Shown here in pieces: positions 1 to 11,640 of a stretch of DNA of 64,000 nt. Where the stretch lies: positions 87,892,311 through 87,956,310 of the forward strand of contig OY282560.1 in NCBI GenBank assembly GCA_958295665.1, written 5' to 3'. The DNA is from Tipula vernalis (lineage: Eukaryota; Arthropoda; Insecta; Diptera; Tipulidae). The notes under the pieces were generated by a model. It saw nothing but the letters and a program-made list of their open reading frames with translations, did no database searches and was not told where the DNA came from. Positions within the stretch are counted from its first letter, which is position 1; every line of letters begins with the position of its first letter. Both the position numbers and the translations under genes were made by a program.

Positions 1-247
1 AGCAACCACTTGGCAAATTCTCGTTCATTGGCATCAGCACGCATATTTTTACTTAAATAAAGTTTGATGAGGGAATTCCAAATTCTGCTTGTCTGAATAC
101 ACGATTCGAGGATTTGACTTTACTTGCCAATGGCACTACTGGTAAGACTTGTCTGAAATCTCCACCGAAAAGTATTACTTTTCCACCCATTGGAACGTTA
201 GCTAATAACGCGTCCTCACACTTCATAATATCACGAAGTAGGCGATA
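1..247 (-). pseudogene. Helitron PIF1-like helicase, segment beyond the Tc1 insertion
   Basis: Continues the helicase interrupted at 1904. PIF1 motif III is visible as LFGGDFRQVLPVVP. The frame ends at a TAA near 56, while a neighbouring frame carries the expected next block (SKNMRADANEREFAKW) up to the window edge, so a frameshift lies between about 75 and 110. The end of the helicase is outside the window. Confidence 0.82.
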
Positions 248-249
248 TA

Positions 250-1902
250 CAGTTGTGTTCATAAAAATAGTAGTGAAGTTAATTACATTGGATACAATCA
301 CATTACTTTGCTGCTATTAATTTTCTAATTATTTTAGGTTTGCAAACTTAATGCTAGTTTATCACTTTACGTAATAACGAAAGACATTTTTAAAAAATTC
401 ATTCGTTTTATTTCAAATCACATTTAAATCACATTTAATTCCACAAATCCCTGTTCACAAAAATAGTAGTGTGAAAAATTAAAAAAAATAATAAATAAAT
501 TAATATAAAATAATTCATTTTAAGTTGTTTAAGCTAAGAAAATAAAATTAATATTTGGTTATAAAACCTTTATTTTTCAATACGTGGCTACATCGGCGCT
601 GCATTGAGTCGACTAGCTTTTGACATCGCTCCACTGGGATTTCTTTCCAAGAACTTTTTACCACTTTCCACAAGTTCCTATTGGAAGTTGGTTTTGCTGC
701 TGCAACTGCCCTCTTTACATCTCCCCATAAATTTTTTATTGAGAGACTGTGCTGGCCATCAACTCAATATTTTTCGCTCGAAACCATTCTTTAGAACGAC
801 GACTGTTATGTTTAGGGTCATTGTCTTGTTGCAAGACCCATTTCAATGGCATTTGATCTTCAGCCAAAGGCAGCATTACTGTTTCTAATATGTCGACGTA
901 TACATGTTGGTCCATTATGCCTTTTATCAAATGTATGGGACCTACACCGCAATATGAAAAACACCCCCTAATCATAATGCTTGAGCCGCCATGCTTAATT
1001 GTTTTTGATGTGTATTGCGGGTAGTATTCCGTGTTGGGAGGACGCCTGACATATTGCCGAGAGCCAGTATTGCCGAAAAGAACTATCTTACTCTCATCTG
1101 TCCATAATATATTACGCCACTTTTCTATTGGCCAGTCGACATGTTCTTTAGCAAATTTCATGCGAGCAGCAAGATGTTTCTTGTTCAACAGAGGAACTTT
1201 TCGAGGGCTGCGTGCAAATAATTTTCTTGCAATTAGTCGGCGCCGTACCGTAACATCACTAATAGGTAACTTTAGTTCGTTTCTTATTGTTTTTGATGAG
1301 GCATTAGGATTAGTTTTACAGTATCGAATAATTCGCCTATCATCATAGTTAGAGGTTTTTTGTGGCCCACGTGTTTCCGGCTTGTTCGTAAATTTGATTG
1401 CATTAGCAACCATCATAGCACTACATCCAACAATATTTTGAACTTCAACATAGGTTTTCCCCTCACTTCTCAATTTTAAAATTAGCTCCCGCATTTCATT
1501 TGTGCAGTGTTTGGAACACCCCACTATTAACATTATTTAAGTAATTAAATATAATTAAATTTGACAAATAACGAAATAAAAAATTAAAAAATAAATAATT
1601 TTCTAAAATTACTTACTATTTAAATTAGATTTTCCAGCACAGTTATTAATATACCAGTCTATTCAGGTCCTTTTATTCAACGCTACTATTATTGTGAACA
1701 ACAAAATGAAGCATGCACTTTTAATAAGTCTATGTTAATATAATAGTATGTGTTTATTTAGAGTAATTGGCAAATAATACCGTAGTTGTGTTTGTTTACT
1801 ACACTTCCCATACAATACAAAACTTTGTATTAGTGAAACAAGTACAAACATGTATAAAGTAGCAATGAAAAAATCGCACTACTATTATTATGAACACAGC
1901 TG
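250..1902 (-). mobile_element. Tc1-like DNA transposon (IR/DR type) nested in the Helitron
   Basis: 1653 bp flanked by TA at 248-249 and 1903-1904. Outer ends are CAGTTGTGTTCAT (left) and its inverted copy (right, about 1878-1902). Second copies of the motif lie inside each end: TGTTCACAAAAATAGTAGTG near 453-472 and an inverted copy near 1682-1700. Two direct repeats per roughly 220-bp inverted end is the IR/DR layout known from Tc1 relatives such as Minos and Paris. Removing it and one TA restores the helicase order, so it is younger than the Helitron. Confidence 0.92.
548..1533 (-). pseudogene. Tc1 transposase (DD34E family), broken
   Basis: Reads from MLIVGCSKH with an N-terminal paired-type helix-turn-helix region (about residues 10-110). 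D1 lies in LWTDESK and D2 in QQDNDPKH. After KEWFRAKNIELM the frame hits TAA (736-738). The next frame carries the C-terminal part (NLWGDVKRAV through KGFITKY, stop at 548-550). Compared with the family, about 13 bp seem missing just before the third catalytic position, and the codon where E is expected reads AAA (Lys) in IKNLW. Both changes would abolish activity. Confidence 0.88.
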
Positions 1903-1904
1903 TA

Positions 1905-2580
1905 TACAGTCCACTGCTGCTGCTGGTATCATCGATGCCTCATCAATTAAAATAACTGATGCTTTACGTAACGCTGTAGCTCTATTTGATGTTGGTTTTA
2001 TCGAAGAAACGGACGAAGATATTACCGGTACAGGGAGATTGAATAAACGATGTAGTGTCGTTCCGCCATCTAATAGTAATGCCGCTATTCCAGTCCAGGC
2101 AGCTGCCAGAGCTATGTCACCTCGCCCCCTAACTATACTCAAAATACATGAATAAACGAACGTCTTACCACATCCACCAGGAGCTTCCAAGAAGAACAAA
2201 TTAGCTTCGGCATGACCTGAGGTTGCGTCCAGAATCCGATTTACTACATTTTTTTGATCATTATTTAAATGATCATAGATATCAGCACCTCGAACAGTCT
2301 CTTCAATTTGGTTATATGCAGGCTCAATAGATCGTAACATACTCGGTATTGGTAGACCGATCCCGCCGCAGTCTAAACCATTAGCTCTTAGAATTTTATC
2401 GATTTGCTGTAATGCTGCATTTTCAGAAGCAGATTCGTCAACTTCAACCATATCTTCTGTCATATAAGCTTTGAATGCCATCCACAATTGATTTGGTGAT
2501 GTTGGTTGGCAAAAACAACAAATATAAGAAAATAGTTCCCGCAGTTGTCGTGGCATATGCGTGCTCTGCATTTCTTCCAA
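1905..2580 (-). pseudogene. Helitron PIF1-like helicase, N-terminal half
   Basis: In frame with the Rep part across the TGA at 2590-2592. Walker A is seen as APGGCGKTF (plus coordinates about 2160-2185) and Walker B as ILIDEAS (about 1920-1950). These are the ATP-binding motifs of PIF1-family helicases, which unwind DNA during Helitron transfer. The frame is cut at 1903-1904 by the Tc1 element and resumes at 247 on the far side of it, matching the expected order of PIF1 motifs. Confidence 0.88.
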
Positions 2581-2589
2581 ACAGTTGTG

Positions 2590-5076
2590 TCACTCGGAAT
2601 CGTCCTCAAGTAGACCTCGTGAAAGGGCCGCTTCTTTGAAGGATTCCACGGTTACCCCATTGTAGGAGCGCAAGTCAGCAAAACATTTAGCCCCTTTTAC
2701 ATGAAGTAGTAACATGCGTATATAAAATCGAGTATGATCATTTGGCGCGACCCCGTATATTCTTCCAATCACTTTGCTAATACCTCTTTGGCGTGGCATC
2801 CATTTATTGTTTGTAAATTTGTAATGTTGCGGGATGTCATTATACAAATATTGGTTAGCATTTTGATCACGCATGTTTAAATCAAACCATGCTGTTAATG
2901 TTGTACGCTTTGAATTTGACACTTCAAGTGCATTTTGTTCACCCCCTTCTCTAAAATACACATTCTGGAAGCCATCGTCATGGACTGCTAAACGAACTAT
3001 TGTATGTGATCGGTCATGCATTTCGTTCGCATGAAGACGCCAAATACACTCGTGTGAGCTAACATATCGCATGTTTGCATATGTTATAATTTCATCATAT
3101 CCTAGTTGATGGCCCTCATTGACGCATCTAACGAATTCCATACTTGCCGAGTCATAGCCTTTATATACATATTTAAAAAGGTATTTCACCGAGCGGACAC
3201 TGGAACAAATTTCCACATTTATGTGAGCGTTGTATTTCAACAGTAGAAACGGATTATAAGAAATGACATCACGATTATCAATTTGATGAACTCCTTTTTG
3301 TGCAATTATTCCATTATTACGCCTGCGATACTTTGGATATCCGTTATTATTTTCAATCGTTTCTTCCAAAAATTCCTTCGGGAATTTTTTTGTGCATTTC
3401 CCATTATTCATGCATGGAGCATTTGGATTACGAACACCACATGGCCCATGGATCATACATGAAACAACAGTACTATAAAGCCTTGGAAAGCGTACCGGAT
3501 CAGGTATTTCAGCACAAACACATATATCAATATCAGCTGGTTCTTGAAATTTGGAGTCTTTATCAAGTATCAGAAGCATATGGCAGTGTGGTAATCCACG
3601 CTTTTGAAATTCTATAACGTACACATGGGCGACAACAATTCCCAGGACGCTATTTTTTAAAATATCTGTTTTCAACTCGTTTAGCTTGCAGTGAAATACC
3701 CGGGATACATTGTCAGGACGATCAGTAGGCTTTTCATTTTCCCCCAGCTCTGAAGTTATTTCTGGCCAATTCGGATTACACGTTATCGTTAAGAAAATGT
3801 CTGGTTTTCCGAATTTCCTGACTATCGCCATTGCATCTTGATATCGTAGAGCCATATTACGTGCACTACCCTCAAAAGAAGACGGTAAAACCACAATTTT
3901 TCCCGCAGCAAGGTTTTGTAACTGCGCATGCTGCAGAACAAAATCCTGTAGTCCTCTATAATGTTCAACGCGAAGATCCGACTGATGCTGTCGAATATAA
4001 TTCAATCTTTCACCTTCAACTCTAACATACAAATCGACGATATACTGTTGAAATAGATTTTTTGATTGGTGAATGTGTGAAAATCCTTGGCGTATAGCAA
4101 GTCGGTAGCATGCAAATTGCAACATAGTCATACGTTGACGATTTTTTTGGCGACGTGGACCATTATGAGTCATTTGAGGGTCCCATCCTGGATCACCATA
4201 CGGATATAGCAGTGGATACAGCATAGGATCGCAGTGAAGACTTAAAACAGGCAACACTTTCGAACCACTTTGCCGGTGGTGAATAACGACATAACGATGA
4301 CCTGGAGGTTCTCCATCAACAGAATTAAATACTCCGGCGATCTCATTTGCGCTGGATCTATTAAATCTCCGCATATCCATTGAAATATTATCAATAAACC
4401 GAAGCTCTAGGTTGTGTGCATCTTCTTCTTGTTCGATCGTTTCAGCTGCAATCTTGTAAGCTTGAACGTACGGATTGTTAGCAAGAATATCAGTCAAGCT
4501 TGCAAATATTAATCGTTGTAATCCTTTATTTTCTTTACGATTCATACGTAAGTCAGTAGCAACCGACGATTCAATAAAATAAAGCTGGCCATAAGAAGCG
4601 CTTTCTCCATTAGGTGGCAACAAATCCGAAATGTAACGGTAAATCTGTCCTTGTATTTTAAAACAGTATGGACCATTGCCTGGAATTTCTTTTTTTGTAG
4701 CTGATAGGGAGGCAAATGCCATTGCACTATTATATTTCCGAATGTGTTTGATAAAATTCGTACTATTTAGAGTTAAGTCTTTCAACTGCGGATGTATCTG
4801 TAGTTCTGGGAGGGAACATGAACTAAAATGACCATTAGTTGCCTCTTTAACAAAATGTAAAGCTTTACAATGCACACATTCAATATTCATTGCACCCAAG
4901 TTATTTTCTAGTATTGTAGATTCATCCAACAAATCTTCCCTGAACGACATGTTGGCCCTTATTTTAAGATTGCGGCGATAATCATTAACTCGCATCCTAT
5001 GGAACTGCATTTGCTCGTTCACATTCCGAATAACACGCCCCCTTTTGGCTGATCTTCCTCGACGAACGGTACTCAT
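2590..5076 (-). pseudogene. Helitron Rep (HUH nuclease) part of RepHel
   Basis: 828-residue open frame. An N-terminal Cys/His cluster (CVHCKALHF, about residue 68) precedes the Helitron-like N domain. The HUH metal site is GLPHCHMLLIL near residue 493. A Cys-rich stretch follows (CMIHGPCG, about 545-575). The catalytic tyrosine block is YLFKYVYKG near residue 632. Known Helitron Rep proteins nick and join single-stranded DNA with this tyrosine/HUH pair. The frame ends at a TGA (2590-2592), but the same frame continues immediately into the helicase, so the stop looks like a single nonsense change inside one long protein. The Rep motifs look intact. Confidence 0.9.
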
Positions 5077-5795
5077 TTTAAAACTATTAAATATTCCTTT
5101 TCAGGTGTTTATTGTCGCACTTTCTTAATAACACAATGAATTCACACAATTAGATTGAAAAAATGACAATTAAAACTTTTTCAAAACAAAATTAAAACAA
5201 AAGTATAATATTTATGTATTAAAAACCCATATATAAAAAAATAACAAAAAACTTACAAAAAATGGACTATTCGGAAAAATAGGGAGATCCGCTTACAGAT
5301 TGCATTCGGATGGTTTTTCCAAAAACAACAAAAAGTAAACAATTTGGAGGAAAATTTTGATTTTTGCAACAACCTTGAGATTAATATCTATCGAATGAGA
5401 TATATTCGATGGTTGTAGGAGGCGATTTAATAGTCTAATTTTCATGTACACTTCGCATTTATATACATATATAGATTATTTGTGTTGCAAAGGCACAATT
5501 ATGACATTTACGTTCACAAAAATCAAGAATTAACTACAAAAACTACATTTACATTTAAGTTACGGTAAATGTATGTATATCAGTAAACGTAGGTATAATT
5601 TGGGAAACTACATACATATATATATATGTATTTAGGTGAAGGATCATTAATTCGAGCGAGAATCTTGAAAATTTATATGAAATCGATATTGAAATAATTT
5701 TCTGGAAATATTGGATTCAATTTTCAATTGTAGGATTGAATTATTCCAGTGATTTTCTTGACCAAAAAATCACGAAAATGAGTGGAATAGAATAA
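5077..5795. other. AT-rich stretch upstream of Helitron Rep, no gene seen
   Basis: No convincing coding signal on either strand. It probably includes the Helitron 5' region and the junction to the SF3B1-like sequence, but I could not identify a terminus or duplication. Confidence 0.5.
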
Positions 5796-6413
5796 ATATA
5801 TAAAAATAAAATATCACATAAAAAATCGTTCTTAAATCAAAATAAGGTACGAGTATCAAAACCAACGCGGCATAATCGATGGGATGTAACTCCTCAAATA
5901 AAATGCGATACTAATCCTTCGCTTGTGGATGCACAAAATTATGATAAATATCTGTTAGATATTGTGTTATTGAAAATTATAGAAACTATTTATGACCCTG
6001 AACTTAAGGAATATAAAGATTACGAGATAATCTCAAAAATAGTAAATTCGACCGGTATAACAGCAATGATTTCTGCAATGCGTCCCGATATCGATAATAT
6101 AGAGGCGTATATACGAAATACCATTGCACATGCTTTTGTGGTGGTCGCAATTGTTTTTGGCATTCCAATATTATTATCGTTCCTCAAGGTGGTCTGCCAG
6201 AGTACCAAATGGCAAGATCGTTATACTGGCATAAAAATCGTACAACAAATCGCTGTTCGAATAAACGCGATTTCATCTTGTATTATCAAGCTATTGATCG
6301 AAGTGATAATAAATGGTTTAATTGATGAACACCGAAATGTACGAAGTATTACCGCTTTAGCCATGTTAGCGTTGGCTGAAACAGCAACACGACATGATGA
6401 TACAATAAATTGA
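5796..6413 (+). pseudogene. Sf3b1: SF3B1-like diverged copy, open reading frame
   Basis: The frame is open from 5796; the first in-frame alternative start is GTG at 5925 and there is no early ATG. It resembles splicing factor 3B subunit 1, the HEAT-repeat core of the U2 snRNP. Key blocks are REIIS-like YEIISKIVNS, MRPDIDNIEAYIRNT, GIPILLSFLKVVC and TGIKIVQQIA, followed by RSITALAMLALAETAT. Upstream HNRWDVTP resembles the RWDxTP repeats of the SF3B1 N-terminus. Long stretches of the parent are missing between these blocks. SF3B1 is extremely conserved in animals, so this divergence marks a duplicate, not the working gene. That the frame stayed open over about 200 codons is notable. It may be a pseudogene or a neofunctionalised copy. 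Confidence 0.72.
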
Positions 6414-6474
6414 TTAATAAAAATAGTTTAAGTTTTGAAAATTATTTTAGTTTTTTCTTTTCAAGTGCCCATTG

Positions 6475-7110
6475 TCAACAGTATAAATGTTTGGATCAAT
6501 GACTACCCCATAGGATACGTTGGGTGGTACTTTCACTTTTTTACTAAAGCGTTTTTCACGCAACTATAACAAGAAGTTTTATTAAAACACCGTTGACTGG
6601 TGGATGCTTTTTGGTTTCAAGCGTCATCGGTGGTTTAGTAGAGCAAATAAAATAATTGTCGTAATACTTCAAATGGTGGTAGCGTTAGGAGTGATGAAGC
6701 TAGCGACAGACTATAAATTTTATTCCTCCACCATCTCCGGTAAACAAGGTAAGAGTAGTAAGCATTGTGCTTTTATTTTAGCGCGCAATAGCACATCTGA
6801 ATATGCAGGCAGTTTCAAGAATTATCCAATTGTGGCTAAAGAATGCGGTGGTACTGAAACAATATTTGATATTTTATCCGATATTTCCATCAAGGTACCA
6901 TCAACGTCCTCGTATAAATCATAATTTGGTTCAACTTTAACCAATTCCCCGATTATTGAACTTCCCTTTTGATTTTTCCTATTCTGAATCACCAATAATT
7001 ATCTTAGCACTCTCGGTATATACTATCGGAAGGAAATGTGCTAATAGAGATAATGCACCTCGACTCGAAAATATCTGTAGCGGGCTAGCGGTCATGATAA
7101 TAGTACAAAA
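6475..7110 (-). pseudogene. Bruce: BIRC6/Bruce fragment, broken in several frames
   Basis: Translating the minus strand piecewise gives blocks in the order seen in BIRC6, the giant BIR/UBC ubiquitin ligase that restrains apoptosis. From about 7080 downward: LQIFSSRGALSLLAHFLP, then FLKLPAYSDVLLRAKIKAQ with CLL following, then LTLPPFEVLRQLF and a TTDD block after a stop. Stops (for example TAA before FLKLP and after YLLY) and frame changes show it is dead. Only a region N-terminal to the UBC domain is represented. The identity rests on my memory of the human protein around AQCLLRL and TTDDG. Confidence 0.62.
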
Positions 7111-7205
7111 TCATTTGTGAAAAATAATACAAATAAAAAATTTATTTATACAACTACTGTTGTTTATTTAAAAAACACTAGTTTTTTATTTTAATACAAA
7201 ATCAG

Positions 7206-8540
7206 ATGCTTGGAACGTCATTTCTTCGTCGAACTTCGAAGAACGTCGTCTTTTCGTGCCAGGAAGCGATTGCGACGGGTCTTGATAATTTAGAAGGTGT
7301 TCTCCATTTGTGCCCAAGCCTTTTTTTAATTTTTACGATTTTGGTAAAAATTGGTAAGCTGGGGTTTTCGTGTGCCAAGAATAAATTGTGACCGGTCTTG
7401 ATTTCGAAAAAAATAGTTTAGGGGGTTCTTCAGTGGAACTCCGTCTCCTTTGTAATTTTCACGATGTTGGTAAATATTGGTAAGAAGTGTTTTTAAGTGG
7501 TATAAGGATTGGTCTTGATTTCAGGAAAATTCAGACTCCATTTTTATAGTTTTAATGATTTTGTTGAAAATTGGTAAGTATGTTTACCAGTCCAGAGTGT
7601 CATCCATTGGAACTTGGGTTTTTTAAATTTTAACTATTTTGTTAAAAGTTGGTAAAGAGGGTTTTCGAGTGCCACGAAGCGATTGTGATGGGTATAAATT
7701 TTTGGAAAATTCGTTTAGGGGGTTCTCCAGTTGAGCCCGGGCTTCTTTTTTTTAATTTTTACATTTTTGGTAAAAATTTGTGAGCGGGTGGGTGCCAGAC
7801 AGAGATTGCAATGGGTCTTGGTTTAAAAAAATTAGCTTAGGGTCTTTCAGTGGTATCCGGGTTCCTTTTTTCATTTTAACAATTTTGGTAAACATTTGGT
7901 AATGAGAGATATTCGAGCGGCAGGAAGCGATCGCCATGGGTATTGATTGAAGTCAAAGAGGGTTTTGAAAGGTCTGCAATGGGTGTTGATTTCGGGAAAT
8001 ATATGGTTAGAGGGTCCTCCGGATGGTCGAGGTCCATTTTTTAAGTTCAACGATTTTTGTAATAATTGGTGAGCAGGGATTTTCTAGTGTTAGGAAACAT
8101 TTGCAGTGGACTTTGATTTCGGGAAATGTCGTTTAGTGGGTCCTCTAATAGGCCTGGGGTTCGTTTTTTTGAATATTTTTTTATTGATCATAATTGGTGA
8201 AAGAGAGTTTTCGAGTGCCAAAACGCGATAACACCGGGTATTGATTCTTAAAAAAAACGTTAAGGAAGTTCTCGTCCGGTGGGCCCCTGTTTGCTTGGTT
8301 TTATCTTACTTTTTAACTTACTACCGGTTTCTGAAACGGTTATTTGATTTTTATTAATGTTGGTTGGGGTGGTTTTATTTCAGTAAAATTCGTTTAAGAG
8401 GATCCAGTAATTGGTTAGATGGAAATTTTCTAGTGAAAAGAAGCAATTGTAATGGGTTTTGATTTCTTGCAAAAATATTTTAGTAGGCTTTCTGGAGAGG
8501 TTCGGGTTTCATTTTTATTTTATTTTCTAACAAAGGAAAT
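7206..8540. repeat. Degenerate tandem repeat, unit about 130-160 bp
   Basis: A composite unit recurs about nine times: a block like GATTTTGGTAAAAATTGGTA, then GGGTTTTCGAGTGCCA, AGCGATTGCAATGGGTCTTG, TTTCGGGAAAATTCGTTTAG and GGGGTTCTCC. Units start near 7230, 7350, 7480, 7580, 7670, 7790, 7900, 8080 and 8210, with decay increasing to the right. Short open frames here are by-products. Confidence 0.75.
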
Positions 8541-11060
8541 CTAATTGTTGTTATTGCTATTGATATTGCATTGTGTTTTGTTTTTTTTATTTGTTCAATT
8601 GTGATTTTTGAGAATTATATAGAGATCATAAATTAGTTCCAAATATGGATCGTATAGGTTCTGTAAAATGGCCAATTCCAATGGACCAAAGCCATTTCTC
8701 AACCGATTTCGATAGAACTCGGTATGTACCATGAAAATGGGATTGTAAAATGGGAATATGAATATTATTCTAGTTTCAATAGAATTAAACCATTTCCTTT
8801 CAATTGGGATGAATTGTATAGAATGGGATTTGTTTAGTATAGAATGGGATTCAAACATGAGTGTCGGAAATTTTTCTAGAAAATCGACAGTCTAAATGGA
8901 ACTAACATATTGCTCAATTGAATGAGGTGAAACTCAGTGACATGAACGTGTAACAAACGCTAATGTAATTCGGAACGAGCATAGCTCGGTGCTCCTGGGA
9001 CTATTTGTTATGTGAGTAAATTCAAATTTTAATCAAATAATTTACGAAAATTTTTGCAGATAATGAGTAGAGATGTCAAGTACGTTGTATGGAAATGTTT
9101 CAAAATAAAATTCATACTAGTTTATAACTAAATTCACATTATTTTGAAAATCGATGCATTTATCAAACGAGCCAAAAAGGCACACTTTGGTTGGATTAGG
9201 GTTAAAAAATGACGTTTCACACAACCAAAATTGGTACAGAACCATTTAATAGAATTTTTTAAACTAAAATCCCTCTTTCGTTAATTATAAGCGTAACTAC
9301 TTCTAACAACTACACCATCACTTGAGCATGAGTAGTTGCGAGTAGATACAAATACTTGTGAGTAGTTTGCTAACGCCAATGGAACACGCTTATTGTTTTT
9401 TTCAATTTTTAGTGGTTAAAATATTAAAGCAAATATTGCAGTTGCGATAGTTTACAGCAAAAGTAGAAAAAGGTACGTAACAAATAAAGAGATTATTAAA
9501 ATGTGTCTCTACTAATTGCTTTTCATTTGTTAAAGTTAGATACAATTTTCGTAAAAGAATTTTAAATCCGTCTGCGTTTCAGGTGTGAAACATCTGAAAT
9601 TCTTATCTGTGGTAAAACTGATATTGTTATACCGGCAATTCTTTAGTCACTTTTGGAGATTCAAAAGTCCATTTTAGAGCAAAAAGTATAATTTATAGTA
9701 TGCGTTATAGCTACGGTAGTTTTTTCGTCGTACCTGAATTGTTTAGCATATGGAAAATTTCATTGAATGTTTATCGACTATTAATTTATAAGATTTGTGT
9801 ATTTTTTTTTTTTTTTTGTTGTGTGTTTGATTGCTTGATGCTTTTAGCAACCAGCCCATTACCAACCAGGCCACTAATCGCTTGAAAGTTGTATTAGATG
9901 ATTGGAAAAATTATATGCACGTTTGATTATTCAAGCATGCATATAATCTAGAATAAAAACTAATGTAATATTCACTTTCGGAATGTGTTCTAGAAGGGAA
10001 AATAAATTTAAGTTTTTTAACATGAATTTGTTAAGAAACGACTAACCAGATGATGACCTCAGTAAATCCAACGTTCCGCAAATAGAACATCGCTCATCAT
10101 CTTCAAATGGGTATCGCTAATATCAAAGCCGTTTAGAGTATAGAGCCATAATCATGACGTATTTTTTAGAAGCTTTTTTAGTGGTATAACTTCTTACTGA
10201 TTTCCATAGGAATCCATAAAAAATCTTTTAGCTTCAAGTTTTTCACAGAAAAAGGCAGAAAATATTATAAAACGTTTATATAGTATACAAGTTTTCTACA
10301 TATCTTTAACAATAATTTACAAGAAGGATATATTGGTATTAAGTAAATATCAATTGTAGAAATATTAAAAACTAAGTTATTTCGAAAATCTATTTTTCGA
10401 ACTTTCAAAGTTGGCTCTGACGAATTAATAAAATATTTGCTAAATTTATTTTTAGTTTTACTAGTGTACGTCAGATGTCTAAGATGTTTACAGAAAAATG
10501 TGGAAAAAATAATAATTAAACCACTAAATTATCACACGTTCCTAACATTTTGTGACTTTGTTTTGCTTTTCCTACAATTTTTGAACTTGAAATTTCCCCA
10601 GGCGGTAATTTTTGGTACGTTTTTACCAAATTTCTACGGCCATCACTGCCATCTATGTAATGTATATTGATTTAATGACCAAAAGAATTTGTAGTAAGCT
10701 TTTATTTCAATTTGACCAGAATGCTGTTGTTATGAATTTTTTTTTATATTTTGGTTTAAATAAATCAACTATTACAAGAAAATGAAAACTACTTAAATGA
10801 AATTCATATGTGTTGAAATTCAAATATTTATGAAAGTATTTCAGAAATCACAATTAAGAATTTGTAACGTTTTCATTTAAAAATTTGTCTTAGGAAAAAA
10901 AGTGATTTCCCATATGTTTTGTGTGTTTTACTATGAAAAGTTTGGTTTTTTCCTCGTTTCTAATTCTCGTACAAAAGCTTAGTTTTTGAGACTATGGCTT
11001 TGTATAATCAAGGTTGGTTGCTGTGTTAAAGTGGTAGTGTCCCACAAAACTTGAATTATT
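8541..11060. other. AT-rich intergenic or intronic DNA, nothing recognised
   Basis: Homopolymer runs and short open frames only. I see no protein similarity, terminal repeats or strong splice-site pairs. Confidence 0.55.
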
Positions 11061-11084
11061 ATGTTAACTATGATTACATAGTAA

Positions 11085-11640
11085 TACCGATAAAGTTGTA
11101 AATGTCGATTTACAAAAAGTCGAATGGGTGAAAATATCGACTGTAAAAAAATACCGACGAGAAAATGTCGACAAACAGATAGTTATAACCGAGGAAGTAA
11201 CATTTGGAAATAATTTTCTAGCTGCCTTGACGCTGCGGCTTTTTCGAAGTCGGACAATACAAGACTTCATTAAAACATTTTTCGGTTTTCGCTGTAGCTG
11301 AACAGTAAATTACCGAAGTTATGACCCGGACCCATTTCCAATTTATCTAAATTGTTAGCTTCCGAATTCAGTCTATTTTTTTTACGAGCATATTTAATTT
11401 TTTGGTATTGAGCTTTCTAAATCTACATTCCCAACTTTATCGAATTTTTATTGTTATTATTTTGAATTGTTTTTAAATTAATTGAGAAAATATTTTGTAA
11501 GAAAATTTTCACTGAAAAAATTATGCCTGATAAACGTTGATTGAGAAAGAGGCATCGTTTCTTCAGTGAACATTTTCTTAGACAACATTTCCTCAGTCGG
11601 CATTTTCTCAGTCCACATTTTCTCAGTCGACGTTATGACC
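11085..11640. repeat. Short inverted/tandem motif region (GTCGAC-type)
   Basis: Near 11090-11175 motifs such as AAAATGTCGAC recur. Near 11540-11635 a 16-17 bp unit like CATTTTCTCAGTCGAC repeats four to five times in the opposite sense. The two clusters may be decayed ends of one small element about 0.55 kb long. No coding capacity. Confidence 0.4.

Larger units (their letters stand above)
1..5076 (-). mobile_element. Helitron (rolling-circle transposon), truncated by window edge
   Basis: The minus strand encodes a Helitron RepHel protein: an HUH replication initiator followed by a PIF1-type helicase. The helicase tail runs off the left edge, so the 3' terminus is outside the window. The coding region is broken by an in-frame TGA near 2590-2592, a Tc1 insertion at 250-1902 and a frameshift near 75-110. 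I could not place the 5' TC terminus; it should lie above 5076. Family assignment is firm, boundaries are not. Confidence 0.9.

Noticed and set aside
6604..6924. 106-codon plus frame
   Set aside because: Antisense shadow of the BIRC6-like minus-strand blocks.
7206..8540. Series of GGTAAG sequences that could be splice donors
   Set aside because: They recur once per unit of a degenerate tandem repeat and lack paired acceptors and open frames.
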